Shown: positions 42,492 through 51,069 of the stretch, piece after piece | How positions within the stretch are numbered: the first letter of the stretch is position 1 | Layout of the letters: every line of letters begins with the position of its first letter | NCBI GenBank assembly: GCA_040226215.1 | Contig: JAVKFF010000152.1 | Coordinates: 1 to 64,000, forward strand | DNA: 64,000 nucleotides | Origin: JAVKFF01 sp040226215 | GTDB taxonomy: Bacteria > Pseudomonadota > Alphaproteobacteria > DSM-16000 > Inquilinaceae | Direction: 5' to 3' | Made by a program: the position numbers and the translations under genes | Notes under the pieces: model-generated | What the model was told of the DNA's origin: nothing | Databases searched by the model: none | The model's input: only the letters and a program-made list of their open reading frames with translations

Positions 42492-43253
42492 TTGCCGAAG
42501 CCTACCAAGACGACCTCGGGGACAGGAAGCTCGCGCAAGGTCCTCAAGCTGCTGATGAGTTTCGACGAGCGCCGGTCCTCGGCGACGGCGGACGAACTCG
42601 CGCGCTTCGCCGGCGTGCCGCTGTCCACAGCCTACCGCTACATCTCTCTGCTCCGCGAGGTGGGGCTGCTGGAGGAAGGCAAGGCGAACACCTTCGTGGT
42701 GTCGCCCAAGATCCTGCCGCTGGCGCGCGCGGCACTGGCCGCCCACCCGCTGCTCGACCTGGCGACGCCGGTGCTGCGGGAGATCACCGAGAATTGCGGC
42801 GAGACCAGCCTGCTGCTGCGCCGCGTCTCGCAGAGCGCGGTCTGCGTCGCCCGCTGGGAGAGCAGCCATCCGGTACGCCTGTCCTTCGATGTCGGCCGGC
42901 CCATGCCGCTGCATCGCGGCGCCGCGGCGAAGGTGCTCCTTTCCTCCCTGCCGGACGAGGAGCGCGCGCTCTACTACCGCACGCTGACCCGCGAGGAACT
43001 GGGCGACCGCGACGGCCTGGAGAGCGAGGTCGCCAAGATCCGCGCGGATGGCTGGACCGTCAGCCATGGCGAGGTCGATCAGGGCATCTGGGCCGCCGCC
43101 GCGGCAGTGACCGACGGGCAGGAGGTGATCGCGGCGCTGACGGCGGCGGGACTGGCCCACAACATCGACGAGCGGCGACGCTCGCAGATCCTGGCGGCGG
43201 TCAAGGACGGCGCGGCGACGATCAGCCGCCATGCCGCGGCACTCAGGGTATGA
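42492..43253 (+). CDS. IclR-family transcriptional regulator
   Basis: 253 residues from TTG 42492, which has GGGAGGG five bases upstream; no ATG is available before the helix-turn-helix. Winged HTH about 12-75 (SATADELARFAGVPLSTAYR YISLLREVGLL split here), effector domain from about 85 (LATPVLREITENCGETSLLL; FDVGRPMPLHRGAAAKVLLS; GWTVSHGEVDQGIWAAAAAV). Ligand type unknown; its central place among B6-degradation genes makes a pyridine compound the best guess. Divergent from the cupin gene and overlapping the next gene by four bases. Confidence 0.92.
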   Translation: MPKPTKTTSGTGSSRKVLKLLMSFDERRSSATADELARFAGVPLSTAYRYISLLREVGLLEEGKANTFVVSPKILPLARAALAAHPLLDLATPVLREITENCGETSLLLRRVSQSAVCVARWESSHPVRLSFDVGRPMPLHRGAAAKVLLSSLPDEERALYYRTLTREELGDRDGLESEVAKIRADGWTVSHGEVDQGIWAAAAAVTDGQEVIAALTAAGLAHNIDERRRSQILAAVKDGAATISRHAAALRV

Positions 43254-43690
43254 GGCCGAGACGCCGTCTGGCGCTGCTGGCCGTCCTGGCGTCCGTCGCC
43301 GGCGCCGGCATGACCGCCAACGCCCAGCACGCACCCCTGCCCGAGCCGGAAGATGGCTGGTCGGCGGTGCGGCTGACGATCGAGAACGCCATCACGCCTG
43401 GCGACGCTCTCGCCTGCCAGGTGATCCTGGCGCACTGGTTCGAGATCGGTGTCGGCCCGATCGAGCACGGCGACACGGCGCGCCTCGACCTGCTGGTCCG
43501 CCCGCGATCGGGCGACGTGGCGATCCTCAACACCCCGGGCGATCGCATGCGGGTCGAGCGCATCGCCTGCGGCCGCCAGGAGAGTCCGCGGATGACCTGG
43601 CGGGAACCGTCGCTCGACGATCTGCGCCGCCTTACGCAGGCGACCACCCTGCTGTGCACGGACGATGTCGCCTGCCGTTTCGTGCCGTGA
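43250..43690 (+). CDS. Small exported protein of unknown function
   Basis: 146 residues from ATG 43250, overlapping the IclR stop (ATGA). The N-terminus MRPRRRLALLAVLASVAGAG with cleavage near NAQ is a Sec signal peptide. The mature part is short and contains four Cys (CQVILAHW, IACGRQ, LLCTDDVAC), which could form two disulfides in the periplasm. No family recognised. Codon-position composition matches its neighbours, so it is probably real; translational coupling to the regulator suggests a minor or regulatory role. Confidence 0.6.
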   Translation: MRPRRRLALLAVLASVAGAGMTANAQHAPLPEPEDGWSAVRLTIENAITPGDALACQVILAHWFEIGVGPIEHGDTARLDLLVRPRSGDVAILNTPGDRMRVERIACGRQESPRMTWREPSLDDLRRLTQATTLLCTDDVACRFVP

Positions 43691-43801
43691 CGGGCAGCCG
43701 GGGGATTCACCACATGAAATCAGGGAAATTACGGCTGTGACAGGCGCGCCACTGGCGAAATCATATTGCATCCCCCTCCCCCTGCCATTACGGTATTTTC
43801 A

Positions 43802-43821
43802 GAAAACGCTAATGCGTTTTC
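43802..43821. promoter_or_regulatory. GAAAACGC-TAAT-GCGTTTTC palindrome upstream of the BMP importer
   Basis: A perfect 8-bp inverted repeat with a 4-base spacer, 75 bases before the binding-protein start, in an AT-richer stretch. The AAAACGC half-site recalls LacI-type operators, but no LacI regulator is encoded in the window. It differs from the TGAGA box. Confidence 0.55.
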
Positions 43822-43896
43822 ATATGGTGATAAACGGAATTCAATTCGCGGGACCGTCCATCCGGACATTCCCGTACGGACAGGAGGGTTGAGACA

Positions 43897-44943
43897 ATGG
43901 GTACTTTTTGGACAAGGCCGCTTCGTGACGCTCTGCTAACCGGCGCCGCCATCGCCGCGCTGGGCATCGGCAGCGCCGCCGCCCAGGTCGAATCCATCGC
44001 CGTGCTGACGCCCGAGCAGGGCACCGATTACGGCTGGAACCAGCAGGGCGTTGACGCCGCGCGCACGGTTGCGGAGAACATGGGTCTGGAGTTCGTCTCG
44101 GCCGAAGGTCTGGGCTATGGCGACGTCCGCCCGACCCTGCGCGAGCTCGCCGCCGAAGGTGTGGATCTGATGATCGCGCATGCCAGCGGCTACAACACGG
44201 CCGCACCGGAGATCGCGCAGGAAACCGGCGTGCCGGTGGCCATCGTCGACACCCCCGAGGCCGTCGAGGCGGGCCTGATCGCCGACTACACGCTGTCCGG
44301 TCATGAGGGCGCCTATCTCGCCGGCGCCATGGCGGCGATGATGAGCCGCACGGGCACGCTGGGCATCGTCGTCTCGGGCGAGCCGCCGTCCTGGAACAGC
44401 CAGTCGGCCGGCTTCGCGCTCGGCGCGCGTGACAGCAACGAGGACATCGAGCTGATCTACGCCGTGATCGGTCCGGCTGCCTACGCCGATGCCGCCGGCG
44501 GCCGCCGGGTCACCGAATCGGTGATCGCAGCGGGTGCCGACATCGTGTTCGGCCAGGGCAACGGCTCCACCTTCGGCATGCGGCAGGCGGTCGAGACCAC
44601 GCCGGCTGTCGATGGCGAGCAGGCCTGGTTCATCGACGTGATCGGCGACAAGAGCGAGATCGACACGGGCTACCTGCTCTCCTCCGTCGTCTGGGACCTG
44701 GTGCCCGTCTACACCGCCATGGTCGAGGATCTGAACGACGGCACCTTCGGTACCGTGGGCTACGCGATCGGCCTGGCCGACGACTCCGTGCGCCTGCTGC
44801 AGACCGAGTATATCCCCGAGGATGTCTGGACCTCGGTCATGGAGATGCGCGAGCAGATCGTCTCCGGCGAGATCGAGGTGCCGGCGATCTTCGACGCCCA
44901 GGAAGTGCGCGCGCTGATGACCTCGGTCGAGGCGAACGAGTAA
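43897..44943 (+). CDS. BMP-family (PnrA-like) substrate-binding protein of an ABC importer
   Basis: 348 residues. Signal peptide ends near GSAAAQ (LTGAAIAALGIGSAAAQ). BMP/PnrA pattern: DYGWNQQGVDAARTVAENMG, HASGYNTAAPEIAQETGVPV, SGHEGAYLAGAMAAMMSRTG, GQGNGSTFGMRQAVE and WFIDVIGDKSEI. Members bind purine nucleosides, riboflavin and other ring compounds. The operon continues with one ATPase and two permeases and then a 4-pyridoxolactonase, so the ligand may be a vitamin B6 form (inference). An intergenic hairpin follows, as is common after binding-protein genes that need high expression. Confidence 0.92.
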   Translation: MGTFWTRPLRDALLTGAAIAALGIGSAAAQVESIAVLTPEQGTDYGWNQQGVDAARTVAENMGLEFVSAEGLGYGDVRPTLRELAAEGVDLMIAHASGYNTAAPEIAQETGVPVAIVDTPEAVEAGLIADYTLSGHEGAYLAGAMAAMMSRTGTLGIVVSGEPPSWNSQSAGFALGARDSNEDIELIYAVIGPAAYADAAGGRRVTESVIAAGADIVFGQGNGSTFGMRQAVETTPAVDGEQAWFIDVIGDKSEIDTGYLLSSVVWDLVPVYTAMVEDLNDGTFGTVGYAIGLADDSVRLLQTEYIPEDVWTSVMEMREQIVSGEIEVPAIFDAQEVRALMTSVEANE

Positions 44944-44989
44944 GTCCGCACGGACGCAGTCCGGCGGACGGCACGATCACCCGAGAGAG

Positions 44990-45013
44990 GGACGCGGTCA
45001 CCTGGCCGCGTCC
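44990..45013 (+). other. Intercistronic hairpin after the binding-protein gene
   Basis: GGACGCGG (44990-44997) pairs with CCGCGTCC (45006-45013) around an 8-base loop. It lies 47 bases after the stop of the binding-protein gene and 138 bases before the ATPase gene, with no T-run. Such hairpins usually protect the upstream mRNA or reduce read-through, raising binding protein over membrane parts. Confidence 0.5.
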
Positions 45014-45151
45014 CCCCGGGCAGTTCGTACCGGACCGCCCTTCGTTGCGTGCCGCCAGTGCACTTGCCTGCGGTCCCGGTCGCTGGCCTGTTGCGCCGCC
45101 GGACGGTGCGGGCCAGCGCCCGGCCAATCGTTTCCGCGTTCCTTTGATGAA

Positions 45152-46738
45152 ATGACCGCTAGCGAACCGCCACACCCATCCGACGCCCAGGCGCCCCTGC
45201 TCTCGCTCGTCGGGGTCACCAAGCGGTTCCCGGGCGTCGTCGCGAATGACGATGTCAGCCTCGACGTCTTCCCCGGCGAGGTGCACGCCCTACTCGGCGA
45301 GAACGGCGCCGGCAAGTCGACCCTGATCTCGCTCCTCTCGGGGATGCAGCGGCCGGATGCCGGCTACATCGAGGTACATGGCGCGCCGAGGCAGATCCTC
45401 AGCCCGCGCCATGCCCTGGAACTGGGTATCGGCACGGTCTATCAGCACCCCACGCTGGTGCCGACGCTGACGGTGCTGGAGAACCTGATGCTGGGCAGCG
45501 CGTGGACCCGGCGCATGGATATCGCCGCGACCCGCGCCCGCTTCGACGAACTCTGCCGGACCCTGGGCATCGAGCTGCCCGGCGAGGCCGTGCTTGGCAG
45601 CCTGTCGCTCGGACAGCAGCAATATGTCGAGATCATCAAGGCGCTGTGGCGCGGCGAGCGCATCCTGATTCTGGACGAGGCGACTTCGATGCTCACGCCC
45701 AAGGGCGTGGAGGATCTGGGCCGCGTGATCGCCCGGCTGCGCGACGCCGGCATGGCCATCCTGTTCATCACCCACAAGCTGACCGAGGCGGTCGCGTTCG
45801 GCGACCGGGTGTCGATCCTCAAGCTTGGCCGCAAGGTCGGCGCCATCGCGCCCGACGAACTCAAGACCCTCGACCGCGATGCGGCGGTGGAGCGCATCGT
45901 CGACCTGATGTTCGGCAGCCGGGCGGAGGCCGAGGTGGACGGCCCGCGCCATCAGCGCGACATCGATGCCGGGCGCCACCCGGTGGTCATCGAGGTGGAG
46001 AACCTGTCGGCCCACGCCGCCCCGGCCGAGACCCGGGTCGAGGGCATCTTCTTCACCGTGCACGCGGGCGAAATCTTCGGCATCGCCGGCGTCGACGGCA
46101 ACGGCCAGAAGCAGCTGGCCGAGGCCCTGGCCGGCCAGCGCGCGATCAGCGGCGGCACGGTCCGTCTCGAAGGCCAACCGATCGAGGGATTGAGCGTGCC
46201 GCAGCGCCAGCGCGCCGGCCTGCGCTATGTCACCGACGACCGGCTTGGCGAGGGCACCGTGGGCAGCTTCCCCGTGAGCCTGAACCTGCTGCTCAAGCGC
46301 ATCGGCGAATCCCCCTTCTGGCGACGCGGGGTGATCCGGCACCGCGAGGTCGACGCCCATGCCCGGCGCCTGATCGAACGCCACGACGTGCGCACGCCGG
46401 GACCGCACACGGCCGTCGGCCGGCTCTCCGGCGGCAACATCCAGAAGGCCCTGCTGGCGCGGGAACTCGACAATCAGCCGATCGCCGTCGTCTACAACAA
46501 GCCGACCTACGGGCTCGACGTGAACAACATCCAGCTGGCGCGTCGCGCCATCCGCGAGCGGGCGGACAACGGCGTCGCGACGATCCTGATCTCCACCGAC
46601 CTCGACGAGATCCTCTCGCTGTCGGACCGCATCGGCGTCATGCTGGGCGGCCGCCTGGTCGGCATCGTGGAGAATGACGAGCAGGCCCAGCGCCGAGTCG
46701 GCGAACTGATGGTCGGGGCCAGGGAGACCGCGGCGTGA
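45152..46738 (+). CDS. ABC transporter ATP-binding protein, two fused nucleotide-binding domains (BMP-type importer)
   Basis: 528 residues. First domain: Walker A GENGAGKSTLISLLSG, signature LSLGQQQYVEIIKAL, Walker B ILILDEATSMLTP. Second domain: degenerate Walker A GVDGNGQKQLAEALAG, signature LSGGNIQKALLAREL, and VVYNKPTYGLDVNN where the Walker B acids are lost. One active and one degenerate site is normal for sugar/nucleoside ABC ATPases of this type. It drives the two permeases that follow. Confidence 0.95.
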   Translation: MTASEPPHPSDAQAPLLSLVGVTKRFPGVVANDDVSLDVFPGEVHALLGENGAGKSTLISLLSGMQRPDAGYIEVHGAPRQILSPRHALELGIGTVYQHPTLVPTLTVLENLMLGSAWTRRMDIAATRARFDELCRTLGIELPGEAVLGSLSLGQQQYVEIIKALWRGERILILDEATSMLTPKGVEDLGRVIARLRDAGMAILFITHKLTEAVAFGDRVSILKLGRKVGAIAPDELKTLDRDAAVERIVDLMFGSRAEAEVDGPRHQRDIDAGRHPVVIEVENLSAHAAPAETRVEGIFFTVHAGEIFGIAGVDGNGQKQLAEALAGQRAISGGTVRLEGQPIEGLSVPQRQRAGLRYVTDDRLGEGTVGSFPVSLNLLLKRIGESPFWRRGVIRHREVDAHARRLIERHDVRTPGPHTAVGRLSGGNIQKALLARELDNQPIAVVYNKPTYGLDVNNIQLARRAIRERADNGVATILISTDLDEILSLSDRIGVMLGGRLVGIVENDEQAQRRVGELMVGARETAA

Positions 46739-46774
46739 GCAGCGGTGCCGCGTCGAGCCTCATGGAGACGGCCG

Positions 46775-47872
46775 ATGGCCAGTGACGGCGCCACCCCGGC
46801 CGGCGTCGGCCCGGAGGCGTCGCCCATCGCCCGGGGCGGACTGCCGGACTGGCTGGTGCGTACGATCACCGCGCTGATCCCCGTCGTCGCCGCGCTTCTG
46901 GCGGGCGCCGTCGTCCTCCTGCTGATGGGACGCGATCCGGTCGCCTTCTACGTCAACGTGCTGAACCGCGGGCTGTTCAGCTGGCTCGGCCTGCAGGAGA
47001 CGATCACCCGCTGCGCGCCGCTGCTGCTGCTCGGCGCCAGCCTGATCGTCGCCTTCCGGGCGGGACTGTGGAACCTCGGCGTGGACGGCCAGTTCCTGCT
47101 GGCCGCCGTGATCGCCGCGGCGCTGGCACCGGTGCTGATCACGGTGCTGCCGGTCTGGGCGACGCTGTCGGCGACCATGGTCGTCGCCTTCGCGGTCGGC
47201 GCCGTCTGGTCGCTGATCCCGGCGCTGCTGAAGGCCTATCACGGCGTGAACGAGATCGTGACCACGCTGATGATGAGCTTCCTTGGCATCAGCTTCGCCA
47301 ACGTGCTGATCAAGATCCCCTTCAACGATCCCGAGACGACGGTCCCCCAGACCCTGACGCTGGCGACCACCAACCGCCTGCCGCGACTTTTCGATACCAC
47401 GATCAATTTCGGCATCGTCATCGCGCTGGTCGCCATCCTGCTGGTCCACTGGGTGATGACGCGCACCGCCTTCGGCCTGCGTCTGCAGGTCGTCGGGGCC
47501 AACCCGCGCGCGGCCATGCATGCCGGACTGTCGGTGCCGATGCTGACGGTGCTGACCTTCGGCCTCAGCGCCGGTCTGGCGGGCCTGGCGGGCGCGGTCG
47601 AGATCCTCGGCGTCTGGGGCAATGTGCGGGCAGACTGGGACCCGGCCTACGGCCTGACCATCATCCCGCTGGTCTTCCTCGCCCGCTTCAACGGGCCGGC
47701 GGTGATCGGCTTCACCTTCTTCTTCGCCATCCTGTCGATCGGCGGTGAGTCCGCCTCGCGGCGCGCCGACCTGCCTAACTACTTCATTCTGGTGCTGGTG
47801 GCCCTGATCCTGGTGTTCATGGCGCTGACCGAGTGGCTGGGCCACCGCCGTGGCCTGGCGCGCAAGGCGTGA
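46775..47872 (+). CDS. ABC importer permease 1 (BMP/nucleoside-type, YufP-like)
   Basis: 365 residues from ATG 46775 (GGAG seven bases upstream). About ten membrane segments. Family features: LLLGASLIVAFRAGLWNLGV, DGQFLLAAVI, VNEIVTTLMMSFLGI, LQVVGANPRAAMHAGLSVPM and FLARFNGPAVIGFTFFFAIL. The N-terminal ~25 residues are hydrophilic. Works with the second permease as a heterodimeric channel. Confidence 0.93.
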   Translation: MASDGATPAGVGPEASPIARGGLPDWLVRTITALIPVVAALLAGAVVLLLMGRDPVAFYVNVLNRGLFSWLGLQETITRCAPLLLLGASLIVAFRAGLWNLGVDGQFLLAAVIAAALAPVLITVLPVWATLSATMVVAFAVGAVWSLIPALLKAYHGVNEIVTTLMMSFLGISFANVLIKIPFNDPETTVPQTLTLATTNRLPRLFDTTINFGIVIALVAILLVHWVMTRTAFGLRLQVVGANPRAAMHAGLSVPMLTVLTFGLSAGLAGLAGAVEILGVWGNVRADWDPAYGLTIIPLVFLARFNGPAVIGFTFFFAILSIGGESASRRADLPNYFILVLVALILVFMALTEWLGHRRGLARKA

Positions 47873-47888
47873 CGGAGGGCTGACAGCC

Positions 47889-48824
47889 ATGGACGCGCTC
47901 CTCTCCGCCCCCTTCCTCACCGCCCTGATCGCCGGCGCCGTCGCCGCCGGCATTCCGCTGCTGCTCGCCGGCCTTGGCGAGCAGGTTTCCGAGAAGGCCG
48001 GCGTGCTCAATATCGGCATCGAGGGCATGATGCTGATGGGTGCCTATCTCGGCTTCGTCGGCGCCTGGTGGACCGGGTCCCTATGGATCGGCTTCCTTTT
48101 CGGCGCCGCCGGGGGACTGATGCCGGCGGCGCTGATGGCGCTGTTCTGCGTCCGTCTGGGGCTGAACCAGATCGTCATCGGCATCGCCCTGACACTGGGG
48201 GCGGACGGCATCACGGCACTGCTGCACCACGTACAGTTCAGCCGCACCTATCCGCGCCTGCCCCGGGTCGACACCGTGGCCATCCCCGGCCTCTCGGACA
48301 TCCCGGTCGTCGGCGAGGCGCTGTTCAACCGGCACCCCATCGTGTACCTGGCGGTCATCGCCGTGCCGGTGATCGCCTGGGTTTTCCGGCGCAGCCATGT
48401 CGGGCTCAACCTGCAGGCGGCCGGCGACAAGCCGGCGGCGCTCGACGCGGCCGGCGTCAGCGTGGTCTCGACCCGGCTCTGGGCGGTGCTGTTCACCGGC
48501 GTCATGGCCGGCATGGGCGGGGCCTACATGTCGACCGTGGGTGCCGGCATCTTCATCCCCTTCATGACCGGCGGCGCCGGCTTCATCGCCATCGTGCTGG
48601 CCATGCTGGCGCGCGGTCGGCCGAGCTGGGTGCTGATCGGCGCGCTGATCTTCGGCGGCAGCCTGTCGCTGACGACAGCCCTGCAGGTCGGCGGCGTCAA
48701 CGTGCCGACCGACGTTGTGCAGATGCTGCCCTTCGCCATGGTCATGCTGGTGCTGGTGATCTTCGGCCGGCGCGCGGCCCTGCCCGCGGCGCTCGGCCTG
48801 CCCTACGTGCGCGGTCAGCGTTGA
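47889..48824 (+). CDS. ABC importer permease 2 (BMP/nucleoside-type, YufQ-like)
   Basis: 311 residues from ATG 47889 (GGAGG upstream). Landmarks: AAGIPLLLAGLGEQVSEKAG, VLNIGIEGMMLMGAYLGFVG, LNQIVIGIALTLGADGITAL, LNLQAAGDKPAALDAAGVSV and MAGMGGAYMSTVGAGIF. It follows permease 1 by 16 bases and precedes the lactonase gene by 54 bases in the same direction, which ties the importer to that enzyme. Confidence 0.93.
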   Translation: MDALLSAPFLTALIAGAVAAGIPLLLAGLGEQVSEKAGVLNIGIEGMMLMGAYLGFVGAWWTGSLWIGFLFGAAGGLMPAALMALFCVRLGLNQIVIGIALTLGADGITALLHHVQFSRTYPRLPRVDTVAIPGLSDIPVVGEALFNRHPIVYLAVIAVPVIAWVFRRSHVGLNLQAAGDKPAALDAAGVSVVSTRLWAVLFTGVMAGMGGAYMSTVGAGIFIPFMTGGAGFIAIVLAMLARGRPSWVLIGALIFGGSLSLTTALQVGGVNVPTDVVQMLPFAMVMLVLVIFGRRAALPAALGLPYVRGQR

Positions 48825-48878
48825 GGCTGTGGCGGCGGGTGCTAGAGTTGGAATCGCGAACCAAGGGAGGCGGATAGA

Positions 48879-49697
48879 ATGTCAGAGACCAAGGTCTTCA
48901 TCCTCGACGGCGGCACCCTCGTCATTGACGGGTTCCACGTCTACTGGAACCGCGGGCCGGCCGGCGAGGTGCGCTTCCCGGTCTACAGCGTGCTGATCGA
49001 CCATGCCGACGGGCTCTACCTGTTCGACACCGGCTACGACTACGACCACGTGATGGCCGTGCTGCCGTTCGAGAAGCCGCAGCAGACCAAGGAACAGACG
49101 ATCGAGGGGGCGATCCGCAAGGCCGGCTACGAGCCCAAGGACGTCAACTACGTCGTCAATTCGCACTACCATTTCGACCATTGCGGCGGGAACAAGCACC
49201 TGAAGGAGGCCTGCACGGTCTGCCACGCCGCCGAGTTCGGCCAGTGCAAGTGCCCGGCCCCCTTTGAACTGCTCGGCTATTCCGACATGACCTTCCACCC
49301 GGACATGCTGCGCGCCCAGTTGAAGCGCCAGGGCAAGGACGTGCCGCTCGACCCCGAGATGGAGATGTGGACGCCGAAGGTCGAGCTGATGACCGGCCAG
49401 CAGGAGATCGCCAAGGGCCTGCACCTGATCGAGACGCCGGGCCACACGGCCGGCCACTACAGCCTGCTGGTGGAACTGGCCAACCGGCGGCCGATGCTGT
49501 TCACGGCGGATGCCTGCTACACCCGCAAGGGCTTCGACGAGGAGATCATCTCCAGTTTCCACCTGGACCCGGTGGCGGCCGTCAACTCGGTCAAGAAGCT
49601 GAAGGACGTGGCGCTGAAGCACGACGCCGAGGTTTTCGTCAGCCACGACCTGGAGCAGTTCGGCACCTACACGCTGGCGCCGGCCTACTACAGCTAG
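48879..49697 (+). CDS. 4-Pyridoxolactonase-like metallo-beta-lactamase-fold hydrolase
   Basis: 272 residues. Zinc ligands: His96, His98, Asp100, His101 in NSHYHFDHCGG, His189 in TPGHTAGHYSLL, Asp211 in FTADACYT and His256 in VSHDLEQFGTY. The N-terminus SETKVFILDGGTLVIDGFHV with YWNRGPAGEVRFPVYSVLI and TGYDYDHVMAVLPFEKP matches my recollection of the M. loti enzyme that hydrolyses 4-pyridoxolactone to 4-pyridoxate. N-acyl-homoserine lactonase is the sister activity and the usual automatic label, but the surrounding pyridoxal dehydrogenase and aminotransferase favour pyridoxolactone. AGGGAGG precedes ATG 48879. Confidence 0.85.
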   Translation: MSETKVFILDGGTLVIDGFHVYWNRGPAGEVRFPVYSVLIDHADGLYLFDTGYDYDHVMAVLPFEKPQQTKEQTIEGAIRKAGYEPKDVNYVVNSHYHFDHCGGNKHLKEACTVCHAAEFGQCKCPAPFELLGYSDMTFHPDMLRAQLKRQGKDVPLDPEMEMWTPKVELMTGQQEIAKGLHLIETPGHTAGHYSLLVELANRRPMLFTADACYTRKGFDEEIISSFHLDPVAAVNSVKKLKDVALKHDAEVFVSHDLEQFGTYTLAPAYYS

Positions 49698-49818
49698 CGG
49701 TGGTTTCGCGGCGCCGCCAAGCGTGCGACGGCGTGAGAGGATGGCGACCGCCACCTTCGCTGCCGATACCGTCGGACCTGCGGTTGCGGTGCGCCTGTCC
49801 GGCGGGCCAGGCTGAGCG

Positions 49819-51069
49819 ATGACGGCCGGCGGCGCACGCGGACACGGCCATGTCGGCGTCATCGGCGCCGGTATCCAGGGCATCTGCGCCGCGCTCGCGC
49901 TCGCCGACCGGGGAGCGCGCGTCACCCTGATCGAACGGACGGACCGGGCGATGATGGGCGCCAGCCTGTGGAACGAGGGCAAGCTGCATCTGGGCCTCGT
50001 CTACGGCAAGGATGCCAGCCAGCGCACCATCGTCGCCATGGCGCGGGCGGCGCTCGCCTTCATGCCGTTCCTCACCCGCTACATCGACCAGGCGCGGTTC
50101 GACGCCATGCTGTCGGGGCCGTTGTTCTACGGCGTGCACCGCGACAGCATGGTCGACGCCGACGCCGTGATCGCCCACTTCCAGGCCTGCCGACGCATCT
50201 TCGCCGAGCAACGGGCAGCGACCGGAGGGCGATATCCGCTGCTCGGCGACGAGTTGGCGATCGAGCGACTGTCCGCTGCCGAGGCCGGGTCGATCTTCGA
50301 TCCCGGCCACATCCGCGCCGCCTTCCGGACCGGCGAGCGCTCGATCAACCCGCACCGACTGGCCGCGGCCCTGGTCGACGTCGCCACCCGCCATCCCCGG
50401 ATCGTCTTCCGCCTCGGCGAACGGGTGGACTCCGTTTCGAACGACAAGACCGGCCGACCGGGCGTTCGCCTGGCCGGCGGCGAGGTTGAAACCTTCGACC
50501 AGCTCGTCAACGCCAGCTGGGAGGACCGTCTGCGCCTCGACGCGACAATTGGCATTTCTCCACCGCGACCCTGGATTCACCGCTACAAGGTCGGCATCCG
50601 CGGCCGCTGGCGGCACGCGGACAACCTGCCCTCGCTGACCATGGTGCTCGGTTCCTTCGGCGACGTGGTGAACTACGGCAATGGCGATGTCTACCTCTCC
50701 TGGTATCCGACCTGCATGCTGGCCCGTTCCGACGCGGTGTCGCCCGGCTGGCAGGACGCGCCACCCCTGCCCGCCGATCGCCGCACCATCGCCTCGACGA
50801 CCCGCGAGGCTCTGGCCGCCATCGTGCCTGGACTGCGCGACATGACGCCGGACGGCGACCTGGTGGTCGGCGGTGGCAGCATCTTCGCCTGGGGCGCGAC
50901 CGACATCGACGATCCGGACAGCCGTCTGCATGTGCGCCATGACACCGGCGTCGAGAGCCATGGCCGCTACCACACCGTCAACACCGGGAAATACACCGCC
51001 GCGCCGCTGAACGCGCTCGACCTCGTCGATCGCATCTGCGGGCCGCAGCGGCTGGCCGCCATCGGATGA
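49819..51069 (+). CDS. FAD-dependent oxidoreductase (DAO family)
   Basis: 416 residues. Dinucleotide motif VGVIGAGIQGICAALALADR with Glu at the end of beta-2 (LIER), then the DAO-type core; C-terminal GGGSIFAWGATDIDDP, and NTGKYTAAPLNALDLVDRIC closing the FAD site. Substrate unknown. It overlaps the glycosyltransferase gene by four bases, which points to modification of a sugar or sugar-linked compound rather than to B6 catabolism; it lacks the features of the flavin monooxygenase that opens the pyridine ring in M. loti. Confidence 0.8.
   Translation: MTAGGARGHGHVGVIGAGIQGICAALALADRGARVTLIERTDRAMMGASLWNEGKLHLGLVYGKDASQRTIVAMARAALAFMPFLTRYIDQARFDAMLSGPLFYGVHRDSMVDADAVIAHFQACRRIFAEQRAATGGRYPLLGDELAIERLSAAEAGSIFDPGHIRAAFRTGERSINPHRLAAALVDVATRHPRIVFRLGERVDSVSNDKTGRPGVRLAGGEVETFDQLVNASWEDRLRLDATIGISPPRPWIHRYKVGIRGRWRHADNLPSLTMVLGSFGDVVNYGNGDVYLSWYPTCMLARSDAVSPGWQDAPPLPADRRTIASTTREALAAIVPGLRDMTPDGDLVVGGGSIFAWGATDIDDPDSRLHVRHDTGVESHGRYHTVNTGKYTAAPLNALDLVDRICGPQRLAAIG

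Noticed and set aside
48879..49697. N-acyl-homoserine lactonase (quorum quenching) as function of the MBL protein
   Set aside because: The fold is shared, but the N-terminal and C-terminal stretches fit 4-pyridoxolactonase better, and pyridoxal dehydrogenase is encoded nearby while no quorum-sensing gene is.
49819..51069. FAD oxidoreductase as the ring-opening MHPC monooxygenase
   Set aside because: It is DAO-type without the aromatic-hydroxylase GD motif region, and its operon partners are a glycosyltransferase and a lipid enzyme.
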